From Plasmodium relictum (lineage: Eukaryota > Apicomplexa > Aconoidasida > Haemosporida > Plasmodiidae), in contig NC_041683.1 of the NCBI RefSeq assembly GCF_900005765.1, positions 496,001-560,000 on the forward strand: a DNA stretch of 64,000 bases, read 5' to 3'. Of the stretch, positions 1 to 11,436 are shown one piece after another. Below the pieces are notes generated by a model. That model was not told where the DNA came from and made no database searches. It saw only the letters and a list, made by a program, of their open reading frames with translations. How positions within the stretch are numbered: position 1 is the stretch's first letter; each line of letters opens with the position of its first letter. The position numbers and the translations under genes are program-made.

Positions 1-2434
1 AATTGATAACTCTTATATAAATGAGAAAATAAAAAGAAGAGAAAAGAAAGAAAAGGAAAAATATGAAATAAGCACAAAAAATAATATAAGAAAATTACAA
101 AAAATAAAGAATTTAAAAAAAAAGAAACCTTATGGGAATATAGAAAATTATCAAAAAAAAGAAAAGATAAATAACAAAAATGTCAATATACCAAGAAATA
201 TAAAGATAAAAAAAAAAAAAATCATACAAGTCAGCTTAGGTAAATATCATAGTTTGTGCTTAACAGAAGATGAATCTATTTATGTATGGGGATATCTGAA
301 TAAAGAAGAAAACGAAAAATGTTGTTGTATTTCATCTAATAATTATTATAAAAATGTAACAACAGTAACAAAAATAAAAATTTTAAGTAATTTACATATA
401 TCAAGTATTACTTCTTCTAGTACACATGTAGTCTTTGTTGCACCTATAAAGTATGTAAATGAGAAAAATACTTTTATGAAATTAAATAAAATTTGGAATA
501 AATCAAATATAGTCAAAAAAGCTGGTGACACTTTTAGATATAATATATTGTCAAAAAATGAGAATAATAATGAAACATTTTTGAAATATGATCCTTACAA
601 TTTCTTAAATAGAGGAGGAGACAATGTATTTTATATAAAGTATACGGATTTATATCACTTAATAAATTTCAACGAAAATGTAAATAAAGTGGATAATTTA
701 TGTAACGCTTATCCAATTATGAATGATGATATTTATTATAACAATAAAAATAATATTTTAAAAAATAATCTTTTTAGTCAATACTTAGATAAATCTAGAA
801 GTAATCTTAAAATAGAAAATATATTAAAACCGTTATTCTTTACTCACAGTTATAATTTTCCTGAAATAAATTCTTTACAAATATTTCAAGTTGGTATTGG
901 AAAGAATTTTTGTATTTTTATGACATCGTCCCCTTCTATAAATAAAATTTTGAATAATAAAAAAATTGATTATATAAACAACATTTGTTCTTTAGGTTTA
1001 CTTAGAAATAAAATACCTGAAAGAAATATATTCGTTATAGGAAAATCGGATTATAATCAATTATGTTTGCCTGGTAATAGTAAGCATACAGATAGTCCTA
1101 TTTATTTAGATAAAAATAAGTTAATAGATGAAGTGCTAAAAAGAAATAAAAAATGTAATTTCTTAAATATATCTAATAAAAAAAAGTATTCAGATCAAAT
1201 TAGCTACAATAATAAATTACTTTACTTAAAAAAATATGAAGAAAGAATAAAAAAAAGTATAGCAAATTGCAACTTATTATATAATGATTTTCATCGACAT
1301 AAATTTTCCTTAATTATTGATACGAGTAATTCAAATAAAAATTATCGTCCTTATAAATTAAATGAATCAAATTTAAGTGTTTCTGGTCAAAATAAAAAAT
1401 CAATATCTTATACTCAATCATTAAGAAATAGAGACAGTAATAATAATTTTAATCTAATAACATATATAGAAAAAGAAGATTTAAAAATAGATGAAAATTA
1501 TGTAGAAAAATACTACAAAACAGATTTGAAAAGTAAACACATTGCCTCTATTATAGAAGATCGGGAAAAAAGTATTGATGATAATTCTAAAAAAATAGAT
1601 AAATACAATTTTTCATTTAATTTATTAAATAAAAAATACTCTAAAAATTCTTTTAATTCTCATATGCAAGAATTAGGTGATAGTTTAAACGAAAAATTAA
1701 ACACAGAATTAGAAAGTGAAGATGCTATTTCTTTTAGATTTCAGTGTGATAATATGAAAGAAAATAAAAAAGAAAAATTACTCCATTTAATTAAAAACCA
1801 AGGATATGTAAATTTACTGAATCAGGATGCAGATGTTAACAGCGAAAAATCAAATGAAAAGTCAATCAATAGTGATTTTGAAATAACTGAAACAAACCAC
1901 AATCCTTTTGAAGAATTTTATGAATGTTCTTCTCATAAAATATTATGTACGAATTTAAATTTAAATACTAATGATAAAGAAAACATCAAAAAAGGAGAAC
2001 ATTTTAATTTAAACTCTTATAACACAGTTATAGATAAAAGAACAAGTAATATTACAAATAAAAGTTTAACTAGTTTTCAATTTAAAGATGATAAACAAAA
2101 TTCTATTTCTACAAGGAAAAAAAGTAACTCAGTAAATAAAAAAGATCTTTTTAGATGTATGATATTAAAAGCTATTGATAATATAAATGATAATTGTTTT
2201 GATGATAAAAATGAAAAAAGGAAATTGATTGGTTATGAAAAAGTTAAATCAAAATTTAAAGTTTTTAAAAAAAGAAATACTTGTCTATGGAATTATTTCA
2301 CTTATCACGAAACAAAAAAAAAGAACCCCTCAAATTATAATTTATCAGAAAAAATTGTTAATATTACACTATTAGATGTTGCTTGTGGTGATTATCATTC
2401 TTTAATATTATTAGAAGTAGACATTCTAACATAA
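1..2434 (+). CDS. RCC1-repeat protein, 5' end outside window
   Basis: The reading frame is open from base 2 to the TAA at 2432-2434 (810 codons visible), so the 5' end lies outside the window. RCC1-type beta-propeller signatures are spaced through it: VSLGKYHSLCL followed by YVWG near the window start, VGIGKNFCIFM around base 890, a FVIGKSDYNQLCLPG blade around base 1030, and a final VACGDYHSLIL at the C-terminus. Between the blades are long Asn/Lys/Ser-rich inserts typical of Plasmodium. RCC1 family members include Ran guanine-exchange factors and many unrelated scaffold proteins. I see too few canonical blades to claim Ran exchange activity. The visible part contains no intron. The fold is fairly secure; the specific function is unknown. 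Confidence 0.75.
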   Translation, partial: IDNSYINEKIKRREKKEKEKYEISTKNNIRKLQKIKNLKKKKPYGNIENYQKKEKINNKNVNIPRNIKIKKKKIIQVSLGKYHSLCLTEDESIYVWGYLNKEENEKCCCISSNNYYKNVTTVTKIKILSNLHISSITSSSTHVVFVAPIKYVNEKNTFMKLNKIWNKSNIVKKAGDTFRYNILSKNENNNETFLKYDPYNFLNRGGDNVFYIKYTDLYHLINFNENVNKVDNLCNAYPIMNDDIYYNNKNNILKNNLFSQYLDKSRSNLKIENILKPLFFTHSYNFPEINSLQIFQVGIGKNFCIFMTSSPSINKILNNKKIDYINNICSLGLLRNKIPERNIFVIGKSDYNQLCLPGNSKHTDSPIYLDKNKLIDEVLKRNKKCNFLNISNKKKYSDQISYNNKLLYLKKYEERIKKSIANCNLLYNDFHRHKFSLIIDTSNSNKNYRPYKLNESNLSVSGQNKKSISYTQSLRNRDSNNNFNLITYIEKEDLKIDENYVEKYYKTDLKSKHIASIIEDREKSIDDNSKKIDKYNFSFNLLNKKYSKNSFNSHMQELGDSLNEKLNTELESEDAISFRFQCDNMKENKKEKLLHLIKNQGYVNLLNQDADVNSEKSNEKSINSDFEITETNHNPFEEFYECSSHKILCTNLNLNTNDKENIKKGEHFNLNSYNTVIDKRTSNITNKSLTSFQFKDDKQNSISTRKKSNSVNKKDLFRCMILKAIDNINDNCFDDKNEKRKLIGYEKVKSKFKVFKKRNTCLWNYFTYHETKKKNPSNYNLSEKIVNITLLDVACGDYHSLILLEVDILT

Positions 2435-3247
2435 TAAACTTTTAAATTTTTTTTTAAAAAAATATATAATTTTTTTTTTTTAAATTTATTAATAATGCTA
2501 TACATATTATAAGAATTGTTTATATGCGATCCTTTTAAATAAATATTTTTTTTGTTCAACGAAATTAATTTATTGTATATAAATTTTATTATAAAAATTT
2601 ATAAGCTATATTTTAAAGAAATAAAGAAATGAATATAATTATTTGTAAAAGATTAATTTATATAATATTAAGAAAAAAAAAATTGAGAAAAAATAAAAAA
2701 TAATATTATTAAAAAAATGAAAATATATATATATTTATATATATGTTTATTATATATATTTTATTATTTTTTTATTTATTTTTTTTTAAATTTACAATAG
2801 TAAAAAATGAGAAAAAGTAATGAAATTTTAATGATTAGATCAATTTTATACATATTATGTTTGTCATAAAGTTTTTTTTTTTGTGAATAATTTTTGATCT
2901 AATAAATTTTGACTTAATTTTTTTTTTTTTTTTGGATAAATATTTTAATGTAAGTTTTTAAGTGGCGAATTAATTAAAACAATTTAATACAATTTGATAT
3001 ATTTGAAATAAAAAAAAATAAAAAAAAATATATATATTGAAAAAAAAAAAATTGTAATAATATATAAATGAATAAACTCAATTTAAATATTTTAAAAGAT
3101 AAATGCAAAAATACTTAAAGAAAAAAAAAAAAAAAAAAAAGCCTTTATAGATTCAATTTCAATATTCCTTTTTATTCTTTTATATATTTTATTTTATTTT
3201 TTTATGTAATAAAAGAAAGTAAAAGTAATAACTGAAGTAAGATTAAT
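2435..3247. other. intergenic, RCC1-type gene to NOB1
   Basis: This is the 3' flank of the RCC1-type gene and the 5' flank of NOB1. It is almost pure A/T with runs of up to about 20 A or T (for example around 2925-2935 and 3121-3140). I see no open frame with coding character, no structured RNA and no distinctive motif. Confidence 0.6.
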
Positions 3248-4822
3248 ATGGAAAAGAAGAAATATGTATTAGATGCAAACAGTTTAATTAAATTTAAAGA
3301 TTTTTTATTTATGAATTATGACTGCTATATAACAGAAGGAGTAATAAAAGAAATAAAAGATGAAAATTCGAAAAAGAAATTAAATAACATTCTTCCATTA
3401 TTAAAAGTTGATAAAGCAGAAGAAAAAGATATTAATTTTATAAAATATTTTTCAAAATTAACAGGGGACTATGATTCATTAAGTGAAGTAGATATAGAAG
3501 TTATTGCATTAACTTATATGCTTCATAGAAAATATGGTGATGTATCAAAATTACGATCATCTCCGTTAGAAACAATTTATAAATATGATGATGTTACTTA
3601 CGATTATTCCAATTACAGCGATAAAAAAAAATATAATAAAAAAAATCGCAAAAATAAAAATGTAATTGAAGAAATAAGTTCAATTAATGACTCTGAAAAT
3701 TTAGAAAAAGAAGAGATTTATGATATGAAAAATAATATGGAAAATGAAGACGAATTTAAAAGAGAAGATTATGCAATGGAAGTTGAAAAAATAAATAAAA
3801 CAGATAAAAGTGAAGAAAATGAAGTAGTTGATGAGAGTGAAGATAATAAAAATGAAGCAGTTAATGAGAGTGAAGATAATAAAAATGAAGTAGTTGATGA
3901 GAGTGAAGATAATAAAAATGAAGTAGTTAATGAGAGTGAAGATAATAAAAATGAAGTAGTTGATGAGAGTGAAGATAATAAAAATGAAGTAGATGAGAGT
4001 GAAGATAATAAAAATGAAGTAGATGAGAGTGAAGATAATAAAAATGAAGTAGATGATGAGAGTGAAAATAATAAAAGTGAATTAGATGATCAAATTCATA
4101 TCCTGAAAAAGGGGAATAAAAAAATATTTGGTTGTGAAACAATAAAAGAAGAAGTAATAGAAGTAATAGCAAATGACAATGATGATAAAGATGGAAAGTG
4201 GATAAATATAAATAATTTTGATACGTATAATTTAAATATTGATAAGAAAGAACAATTTGATGCAAACATTGCTTGTATTACTACGGATTATTCAATGCAA
4301 AATGTTTTATATCAGATTGGATTAAATGTAATAACAATAGATGGATACAAAATAAATTCAATTAAATTATGGGGATATTTCTGTACATCATGTTATTTTT
4401 TTATGAGACGAAATTCTATACTTTTTTGTTCTAAATGTGGTAATAATAATTTAAGAAAAGTAAATGTTATTGTTGATAATAATTTAAAAAAGTTAGTTGT
4501 AAAAATTCCACAATTTAGAATAAACAATAAAAACACAATTTTTAGTATTCCTAAAAAGAAAAAAAATAGTAAATTTGAAGAAAAATTACATATTTTTAGA
4601 GAAGATGAATTATTAATTGGTGGTAGGAAACAATATATAGCTCATCAAAAAAAATTATATGAAAATCAAAGAAATATAAAAAATCCTTTTAATGGTGATA
4701 ATATTTATGATTATAATGATTGGGCATTTAGGACAACGTTGAAAAGCGGAAAAGTGGCAGTTTTAAAAAATCCAAAAATTATTGTAGGAGGGAAAAGAAA
4801 TTCACACAAAAAAAAAAGATAG
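3248..4822 (+). CDS. NOB1: 20S pre-rRNA endonuclease NOB1
   Basis: Single exon, 524 aa, starting at the ATG in AATATGGAA. NOB1 is the PIN-domain endonuclease that makes the final cut at the 3' end of 18S rRNA in cytoplasmic pre-40S particles. The N-terminus YVLDANSLI carries the first PIN acidic residue (D9). Further likely catalytic acidic residues are E35, D82 (SEVDIEVIALTYML) and D347 (ACITTDYSMQNVLYQIG). The PIN fold is split by an insert of about 250 residues that includes a perfect acidic tandem repeat (residues 191-276). After the PIN domain is a zinc ribbon with CxxC pairs at C379/C382 and C394/C397, followed by a GGRKQ motif and a basic C-terminal tail (GGKRNSHKKKR), the usual NOB1 order. 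RIO2, another late 40S factor, lies at the far end of the window. Confidence 0.95.
   Translation: MEKKKYVLDANSLIKFKDFLFMNYDCYITEGVIKEIKDENSKKKLNNILPLLKVDKAEEKDINFIKYFSKLTGDYDSLSEVDIEVIALTYMLHRKYGDVSKLRSSPLETIYKYDDVTYDYSNYSDKKKYNKKNRKNKNVIEEISSINDSENLEKEEIYDMKNNMENEDEFKREDYAMEVEKINKTDKSEENEVVDESEDNKNEAVNESEDNKNEVVDESEDNKNEVVNESEDNKNEVVDESEDNKNEVDESEDNKNEVDESEDNKNEVDDESENNKSELDDQIHILKKGNKKIFGCETIKEEVIEVIANDNDDKDGKWININNFDTYNLNIDKKEQFDANIACITTDYSMQNVLYQIGLNVITIDGYKINSIKLWGYFCTSCYFFMRRNSILFCSKCGNNNLRKVNVIVDNNLKKLVVKIPQFRINNKNTIFSIPKKKKNSKFEEKLHIFREDELLIGGRKQYIAHQKKLYENQRNIKNPFNGDNIYDYNDWAFRTTLKSGKVAVLKNPKIIVGGKRNSHKKKR
3818..4075 (+). repeat. acidic coding minisatellite in NOB1
   Basis: Eight tandem units encode NEVVDESEDNK or close variants. 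Five 33-base units are followed by two 30-base units that lack one Val codon, and then a final 33-base variant. Units are nearly identical at DNA level, with a V/A and a D/N alternation, so recent expansion or homogenisation by slippage or unequal exchange is likely. The frame is kept because all units are multiples of three. Confidence 0.95.
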
Positions 4823-5384
4823 ATAATTAAAATATGCATATTGAAAAATTAAATCACATATGTTTTCATTTTTATTTTATATTCCTTTTAATAATTATCC
4901 TTTTATAATTTATTTTAAATTTGTTTTATTTTATTATAATTTAATTTTCTTTCATTTTGTTTTGTATTAATTTAAAATTTTACATATTTTTTTTATTTGT
5001 ACCTTTTAAGTAATGAATATTTTTTTTTTTTTTTAAAGAAACTTTTTTTTAAACATTAGAAAAAAAAAAAAAAAATTAAAATAAAGTTAAAATAATTAAA
5101 AATAAAAAATGATTATATGCAATGTAAATACACAAGAAGAAAAAATTAAAAATATTTCTATACATTATCTACACAAGTTTATGGAGTAAAAAAAAAAGGG
5201 AATATTATTTTTTTCAAAATATAAAGGGGGAAAAAAAAAGCTAAAGTAAAATAAAATTGATAGGATAAAAATAAATGAGAAAAAACCTGTTAATAAAATA
5301 ATGTAAACGAACTATATGCTAAAATAGTAAATTATAATTAACTTTATTCCTTCATTTATTTTTAAAAGTAATTAAATAATTTAT
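4823..5384. other. intergenic, NOB1 to MOLO1-type gene
   Basis: AT-rich spacer between two genes on the same strand. It starts T-rich (3' flank of NOB1) and becomes A-rich towards the next start codon, a usual Plasmodium pattern. I see nothing else in it. Confidence 0.55.
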
Positions 5385-6138
5385 ATGAGAATGAATCGAA
5401 ATACTATATTAATATTATTTTTATATATTGTCTATTGTTCATTTATTCTTACAAAAGTGCCCATAGAAAATCCTCCTTTTATATTTAATAACAACAAGGA
5501 AAGTAACAGAAAAAGAAAAAAATATAAAATTTTTGAAATCTTAAAAAAAATATTATTTTCTATTAATTCTTTATTTAAAAAAAAAAAAAAAAAATAATAA
5601 AATAATAAATTATATAAAATAAAAAATAGTACTATTAATTTTTCTTTTTAATGAACAAATGAATATTTTTAGATGGAATAAGAACATTTCTAGATAATCA
5701 AACACCAGAAGAAGCTCTTTTGAAGCATTCTTATTCTTTAGATATTACCCTTGAAAATTTTCCTAATCCTTTTATTCATCCTTCTTTATGCAATAGAAAT
5801 GGATTAAAATATTCTTATATATGTGATCCAAATAAAATATTATCAAAAAATACAGCTGATAAAATAGAAGGTATTTTTTTTTTTTTTTAGTATATTCATT
5901 AAAATAAATAATAAAATAAAATTTAAATACTTTATTATTTAATTTTCTTTTTTTTTTTAAATTATTTCGATAAAATCGAATTAAAGAAATATTAATTTAT
6001 CAAAGACGTAATTCTAGCCATTATTGCATAGATAAAGAAGTTCCTTATATGTAATTTATTCATATTTAACTACTATATATATTATTTTAAAAAAATAAAA
6101 GAAAATTTTGTTTTAATAAAATTAGTGTTAAAAATTGT

Positions 6139-6170
<32 letters not shown>

Positions 6171-6552
6171 CACAAAAGCAAAAATACATTTATATATATA
6201 ATTAGAGCAAATAAAAATGACCCTAAGTAATTTAATATTACATATTATATTTTCTTTGTTCTTTTATTTTTTAATATATAAAAAATATTCTATGTATGAT
6301 AAATATCTACAAATTTTTAAATTTCTCAAAATTGAAATTAAAAAAAAAAAAATAGATTAGGTGTAGCACTGATAAAAACTTTACCTTATGGAATAACTGC
6401 AGATACATTTGCCTCTCAAATATTAGAATATTGGAAATTAAGTAATAAAAATTGTAATGATGGAATTTTACTTTTTTTTGTAAAGGATGATGCAACTTTT
6501 GTACTGAAATGGAAAAAAGGTTATTAGCATTTGGATATATTTATAAAAATTA

Positions 6553-6589
<37 letters not shown>

Positions 6590-7388
6590 TTTCAAATTAG
6601 GAGCACAGTCAGTAATTAACTTTAGGACAGCTACCTCTATGCATAAATCTTTTAATCAATATATAAGAAGGTATTCTTTAGAATATTCCATTTTGAGAGG
6701 TAAAAAAAAAGTTCTATTGAATAAATATATTGTAATGCATTCATTCTGTTATATTAGTTAAAATAAAATATTTCTTTTTATATTTTTATAAATTTATTTC
6801 AAATTGAAAAATTAAAATATACATTTTCCTTTCTCTTTTATTTTGATTTTTCTTTTTTTAAAGCTGTGAAATTGATATCAGAGGTATAAATTTATAGTAA
6901 ACATAATTCAATAATAAAAAGAAAATGTAAAAAAATAATATAATTTCTTTTTTCATTTTTATTAGTATCTAACGGAAGAAATAATCCCGCCAACACAAAC
7001 AACTCAAATGTAATTATGAGGAAAACAGGAAAAGAAAAAAATAATAAGAGAAAGAAAAAAAAAAAAAATATACAATACAAAAATCAATAGTAATATAAGT
7101 TGTTTAAATAACATATTTAGGGTTGTTGCTCTTACTATTGCAATTGTGGTGGCTCTTGGTTATCTTTCTTGTATCTTAATAGGTGTTTATTATTTTATTT
7201 TATTTTTTTAAAAATAATAGATTTATTCATTTCACTACGTTTTAATAAACATATGTACATGCTATTTATTTTTTTTTTTTTTAGTTTTTACCGATGCTCA
7301 AAAAGTAAATAAAAGTTTTTAAAAAATTCATACTTCACAAAACTAAAACGCACTTTTTTTTTAAATATTTTTATAGTTTGAAGCTTAA
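5385..7388 (+). CDS. secreted/membrane protein with MOLO1 (TPM-like) domain, 10 exons
   Basis: Exons worked out from GT..AG sites and phase: 5385-5502, 5673-5870, 5987-6050, 6356-6519, 6601-6699, 6864-6883, 6966-7009, 7121-7182, 7285-7304, 7377-7388; 266 aa. An N-terminal signal sequence (hydrophobic NTILILFLYIVYCSFIL) is followed by the MOLO1-type region: FPNPFIHPSLCNRNG, then YICDPNKILS, then RRNSSHYC, then LGVALIKTLPYG, then DGILLFFVKDD with a tryptophan-containing strand. A transmembrane helix lies at about residues 236-256 (VVALTIAIVVALGYLSCILI), followed by a ten-residue tail. MOLO1 proteins are TPM-domain membrane proteins; one modulates acetylcholine receptors in worms. The Plasmodium role is unknown. 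Topology is inferred as lumenal or extracellular domain with a short cytosolic tail. The last two tiny exons are the least certain; reading through intron 8 would give a different short tail. Confidence 0.8.
6139..6165. repeat. TA microsatellite in intron 3
   Basis: Uninterrupted TA dinucleotide run inside the third intron of the MOLO1-type gene. A second similar run lies in intron 4 (about 6557-6585). Such runs are commonly length-polymorphic in Plasmodium. Confidence 0.9.
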
Positions 7389-8965
7389 ACAGAAATATAA
7401 TACAATTTTTTTTTTCTTTTTTTTTTTTTTGAATTGATATGAAGGGTAAAAAAAAAGGTATTCATTTACTTTTACATGTTTAAAAAATAATGTGTTCAAT
7501 ATATATCTTAATTTTTTTTAATTGCCTTGTCTAAACAATTTAGTTGTTTTTTATTTTTAACTTTCTAACATAAAAGAAAACGAACATTTTTAAACAGTGA
7601 AAAGGTTAAAAATAATAAATAGAAAAAAAAAAATTTTTAATATCACATGTTTTTATATTCATGAAAATAATTTAGCTATTATTTTATTTCATTTATTTTC
7701 TTTAAGTTCTTTTATTTTTTTTTTCTTTTTATTTTTGTCTTTTCAATTATTTATCATATTTCATTATTTTATTTTATTTTCTATCCCTTTAATATATTTT
7801 TATTTCTCTTTTATAAATTTGGAATTCATGTAATTTCGAATATGCATTATCCTTCCCTTTTTCTTAATTACAATTTTTTTAATGAATCTATAATATATTT
7901 GCATGAGATTAAATTTTAAAAATAATAATTATATATATATTATATAAATATTAAGGGTTTTTTCTTAATTTGAAGAAATTTATGAACAAAAAAAAAAAAA
8001 ATTAAATATACAACTTTGGAATATAGCTACTTGTAGCTTTTTTTTTTTTTTTTACCTCCTCCCGTTGAAGCCATTTAATATGTGTGCACTTTTACGCATG
8101 AATTATAAGAAAAAAAAAGAAAAATTCTTTTATAAATTTATGAATACGGCATATAAAAAAATAAATGTATGAATAGACAAATTCTTATAAATTTATAAAA
8201 ATGTCGTTGTTCTTATAAAAATTTGTTATTTCATATAATATTTTAGCTATATACTTATATATAATTAATACATGTTTTATTAAAATGTTAAAAAAAAATA
8301 TTTAATATGAGCAAGCCATATAAGTTAGTTTTCTTTCTTTATTAAAGAAATAAAACAATTAATAAACTTATTTGTATTTAGATGCATGCTTTATATACAT
8401 ATATATATATATATATATATTTTCAAAATACCTTTAAGAATTCTAATTTATTATTTTTAAAAAAATGTATCTTAATATTATATATATATTTTTTTCTTTG
8501 TAGAATTTTTATAAAGACTTTTCTTTTTTTTTTTTAAACTTTTAGTGTGTATGCAAAAGTATCATATTAAGAAAATATCTTTTTAATATTCTTCAGGGAA
8601 TTTTATCAGCTATTTATTTTTATATTTTGAATAAAAATATATAAGTGAAAAAAAAAAAAAAAAAAAAAAATTTGGAAAAATATAAAATGTTAAAGGAAAT
8701 GAAAAACAAAAAAAATTCGAAAATTTAAAATTTTAATTTTTCTTTTATTTTTAAAATCACGCTATTGTTTTAATCAAAAAAAGAAATAGTAATTCATAAC
8801 AAATAATATATTATTTCAATAACATAATTAATTTATTTCTATTTATTAGATTATAATTTATTTTTTTATGAATATTTTTATGAATTATCCTCTATTTTAC
8901 ATAAATTTTAGCAAATATATAATGTATATGTATTTTTGAAGCAAAATTTAATATATAGAGCAATC
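7389..8965. other. intergenic, MOLO1-type gene to HAD-type gene
   Basis: A long spacer between genes on the same strand. It contains a TA run at 8397-8420, many poly(A)/poly(T) tracts, and one less AT-rich patch at 8054-8098 with CCTCCTCCCG and a GTGCAC palindrome (8084-8089). A stretch at 7597-7833 is open but begins with GTG, is dominated by Phe/Leu/Ile from T-rich DNA, and is not convincing as a gene. Confidence 0.55.
8084..8089. promoter_or_regulatory. GTGCAC, possible ApiAP2-type site
   Basis: GTGCAC, which contains GTGCA on both strands, sits in a GC-richer island of the spacer upstream of the HAD-type gene. GTGCA is the motif reported for the ApiAP2 factor AP2-I. A single short match is weak evidence and the distance to the start codon is about 880 bases. 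Confidence 0.25.
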
Positions 8966-10593
8966 ATGAATTTGCCGCATGTAAATAATCCATTGTACAC
9001 AAATCAGAATTTTTGTATAAAAAATGTAGAACCTAAATATAAGATAAATCCATTTGTAAATATAAAAGCGAGTTATCCAATGAAAGTTTTATCCTACTCT
9101 CAAATTAATAATAATATTTTTTTAAGTAACAATTCCCAACTGAAAATGCATAAAAATAAAACTTTTAACATTCCGTTTGAAACGGAACCAAAAACTGATT
9201 CAAAATATTTTTATATAAAATGTTTTAATAATACGAATAATAAAAACAATTGTAAAAAAAATAAAAATTTTAAAATATATAATAAAAATGATATTCAAAG
9301 CTATGAGAATAATATATGTACACCAATAACTCCTAAAAACAATTATAGCACACAGTATTTTAAAAATAATTTCAATAATTCATTACGTAAAATATATTTA
9401 GAAAAGTGTGGAAGAGTTATAATTTTTGATTTAGATGATACACTAATTCCTACTTATTGGATACGATCAATATTACTTTCAAAATGCTATCTTAATCAAG
9501 ACCAAGCTCTAAGAGAACTAAAAAAAAAAATTAAATTAAATAAAAAATATAATTTTGAATCTGCTGCTTGTTCAGTAATTCATTTAGCCAAATCCATGTC
9601 ACACACAGTATTTATTGTCACAAATGCAAGGAGTGATAAATGGATAGATACGGTAAAATGGTTATTTCCTAATTTTTCTAAATTACTTGATGAACATAAT
9701 ATTCCTATAATAAGAACTGAACAATATATGGAACCTTCCATTTTAAATGTGTTCGAATATTTTCGATATTGGATGAATGCTAAAGTAATGAATTAACATA
9801 AGATAAAAAAAATATTTTTTTATATTTTTTAATATAAACAATCATTTTAAATGATACAAAGAAATAAGTACAATATTTTTGTATATATATTTATTTTTTT
9901 CTTTTTTATCTATATTTTTATTTAGTTTTTTAACTTAATATTGTTTTATTCTTTATATAGAAAAAAAAGTTTGATGAAATACTGAAAGACCATTGGACTT
10001 TTTATTATCAATATATTAGGAATAAAGTTGATTTTATTTCATTGGGGGACACTGAATTTGAAGAAGTTGCAACTTATGTAATACAAAAATGAAAATTATG
10101 TTTATTATGTAAAAATATAAAAATTTTCAAATAACAAATGTTTTTTTTTTTTTTTTTTAACTACAGGAATTGTTATCAAGCAATAAAAACATAATTAAAA
10201 GAGCATTTAACATAAAAGTTCAAACAGGATTATGCTTTGAAGACTTTATCGGGGTATGAAAAGTCAAAAGACAAACAACAACAAAATGTTTTAAATATAT
10301 ATATGTATATTAATTTTTACAGCAATTAAAACTAATTCAAGTGGCATTATCAATAATTACTAAAGGATCATATTCATATAAATATCTAGCTCTATCGTCT
10401 TCTGTGCAAATAAAAATGTAATTAGTTTAAAAAAAAAATTTTTTTTTTTGTTATTTTTAATTTTATATTTTTAACGCAATTATTTTATATACATAATAAA
10501 ATGATACATTTTATAAAAATTAGAATTTTTTGAACATTTTTTTATTATTTTAATTAATTTACTATTTTTTATTTCTTTTTTAGGTTCACGTAG
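8966..10593 (+). CDS. HAD-superfamily (haloacid dehalogenase-like) protein, 5 exons
   Basis: Exons 8966-9784, 9961-10077, 10167-10253, 10323-10417, 10584-10593 (375 aa). The frame is open further 5', but the first ATG is at 8966 (MNLPHVNN); an extra upstream exon joined at an AG near 8911 cannot be excluded. The first 140 or so residues are Asn/Lys-rich. HAD motif I is IIFDLDDTLIPT with the nucleophile and acid/base aspartates at about D155 and D157. Motif II is IVTNARSDKW, and the acidic motif near the end is FISLGDTEFEE. The catalytic core is therefore complete, consistent with a Mg2+-dependent phosphatase or phosphotransferase of the aspartyl-phosphate type. Related alveolate proteins are uncharacterised and I cannot name a substrate. 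No signal peptide or membrane span is seen. Confidence 0.78.
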
Positions 10594-11436
10594 ATAAATT
10601 ATTAAACTTTTTTTTTTTTAGTTTTTTTTAATTAATAAATATGAAAAATAAATAAAACAAATTAAATATTTTTAATAATTTAAAAAATAAAATTTACGAT
10701 ACTAATATATTTTTATAAAAATTCTTGAATTTTATGGTAAATTTAATATTTTTTTTTTTTTTTTTATTTAATCTTTTCTCTTGTTTTTTTTTAAGCTTAC
10801 CTAAATGTTACATATGCGAAATATATGCATGTTTTATCATATAGAGGCTAATCTTTTTAAATGTATTTTTCTTTATATATATAAATATCTTATCCATTTA
10901 TGTATATTTACTTTAAAAATATTTATATATAATTATTTTATTTTTTTTTTTTTTTTAATAATAATATTTATTACACAGTTCTTACTGTTTTTAAAAGTTT
11001 AATATTTTATTATCCCGTGTTAATACAATTCTGAAAATTACTCCTACATTATCAAAGGGTATTATTTTTTTTAAGTGTTTTAATCTATATTATTATTAAC
11101 TTTATTTTTTATGATATTCATATTTTGTTTTTTTATTTATTGTTGAATATGGAATATTAAGAGAAAACATAATTTTTTTTAAAACATATTATATTTAGCT
11201 TGCATCGTTTAAAAAAAAAAAAAAGACATAAAATATTTTATTTTATTTTTTTTTTTTTCCCTTCAATATAATTTTATTTTAAATCATAAAATAATAAGAT
11301 TTATTAAAATTAAAAGGTTTAAATTTGAAATATATAAAAGGATGAGAAATTATTTAATTCATGTGAAATTATAAAGAGAATACAATTTTATTTTTCTGTT
11401 CTAATATGAGTTTAATAATTTTCTAGATTCGTAAAA
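10594..11436. other. intergenic, HAD-type gene to DRC2
   Basis: AT-rich spacer between genes on the same strand. An ATG-initiated stretch at 10805-11002 would encode 65 mostly hydrophobic residues, but its composition is that of T-rich noncoding DNA and it has no recognisable motif. I see no regulatory element I can support. Confidence 0.55.

Noticed and set aside
3927-4265. Minus-strand frame opposite the NOB1 repeats
   Set aside because: Repetitive His/Leu/Tyr translation produced by the complement of the minisatellite.
7597-7833. 78-codon open stretch rich in Phe/Ile/Leu
   Set aside because: Begins with GTG, lies in T-rich spacer DNA, and the hydrophobic composition follows from the base composition. 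No motif or splice context.
10805-11002. 65-codon ATG-initiated open stretch
   Set aside because: Tyr/Phe/Ile-rich translation of T-rich spacer; no conserved feature.
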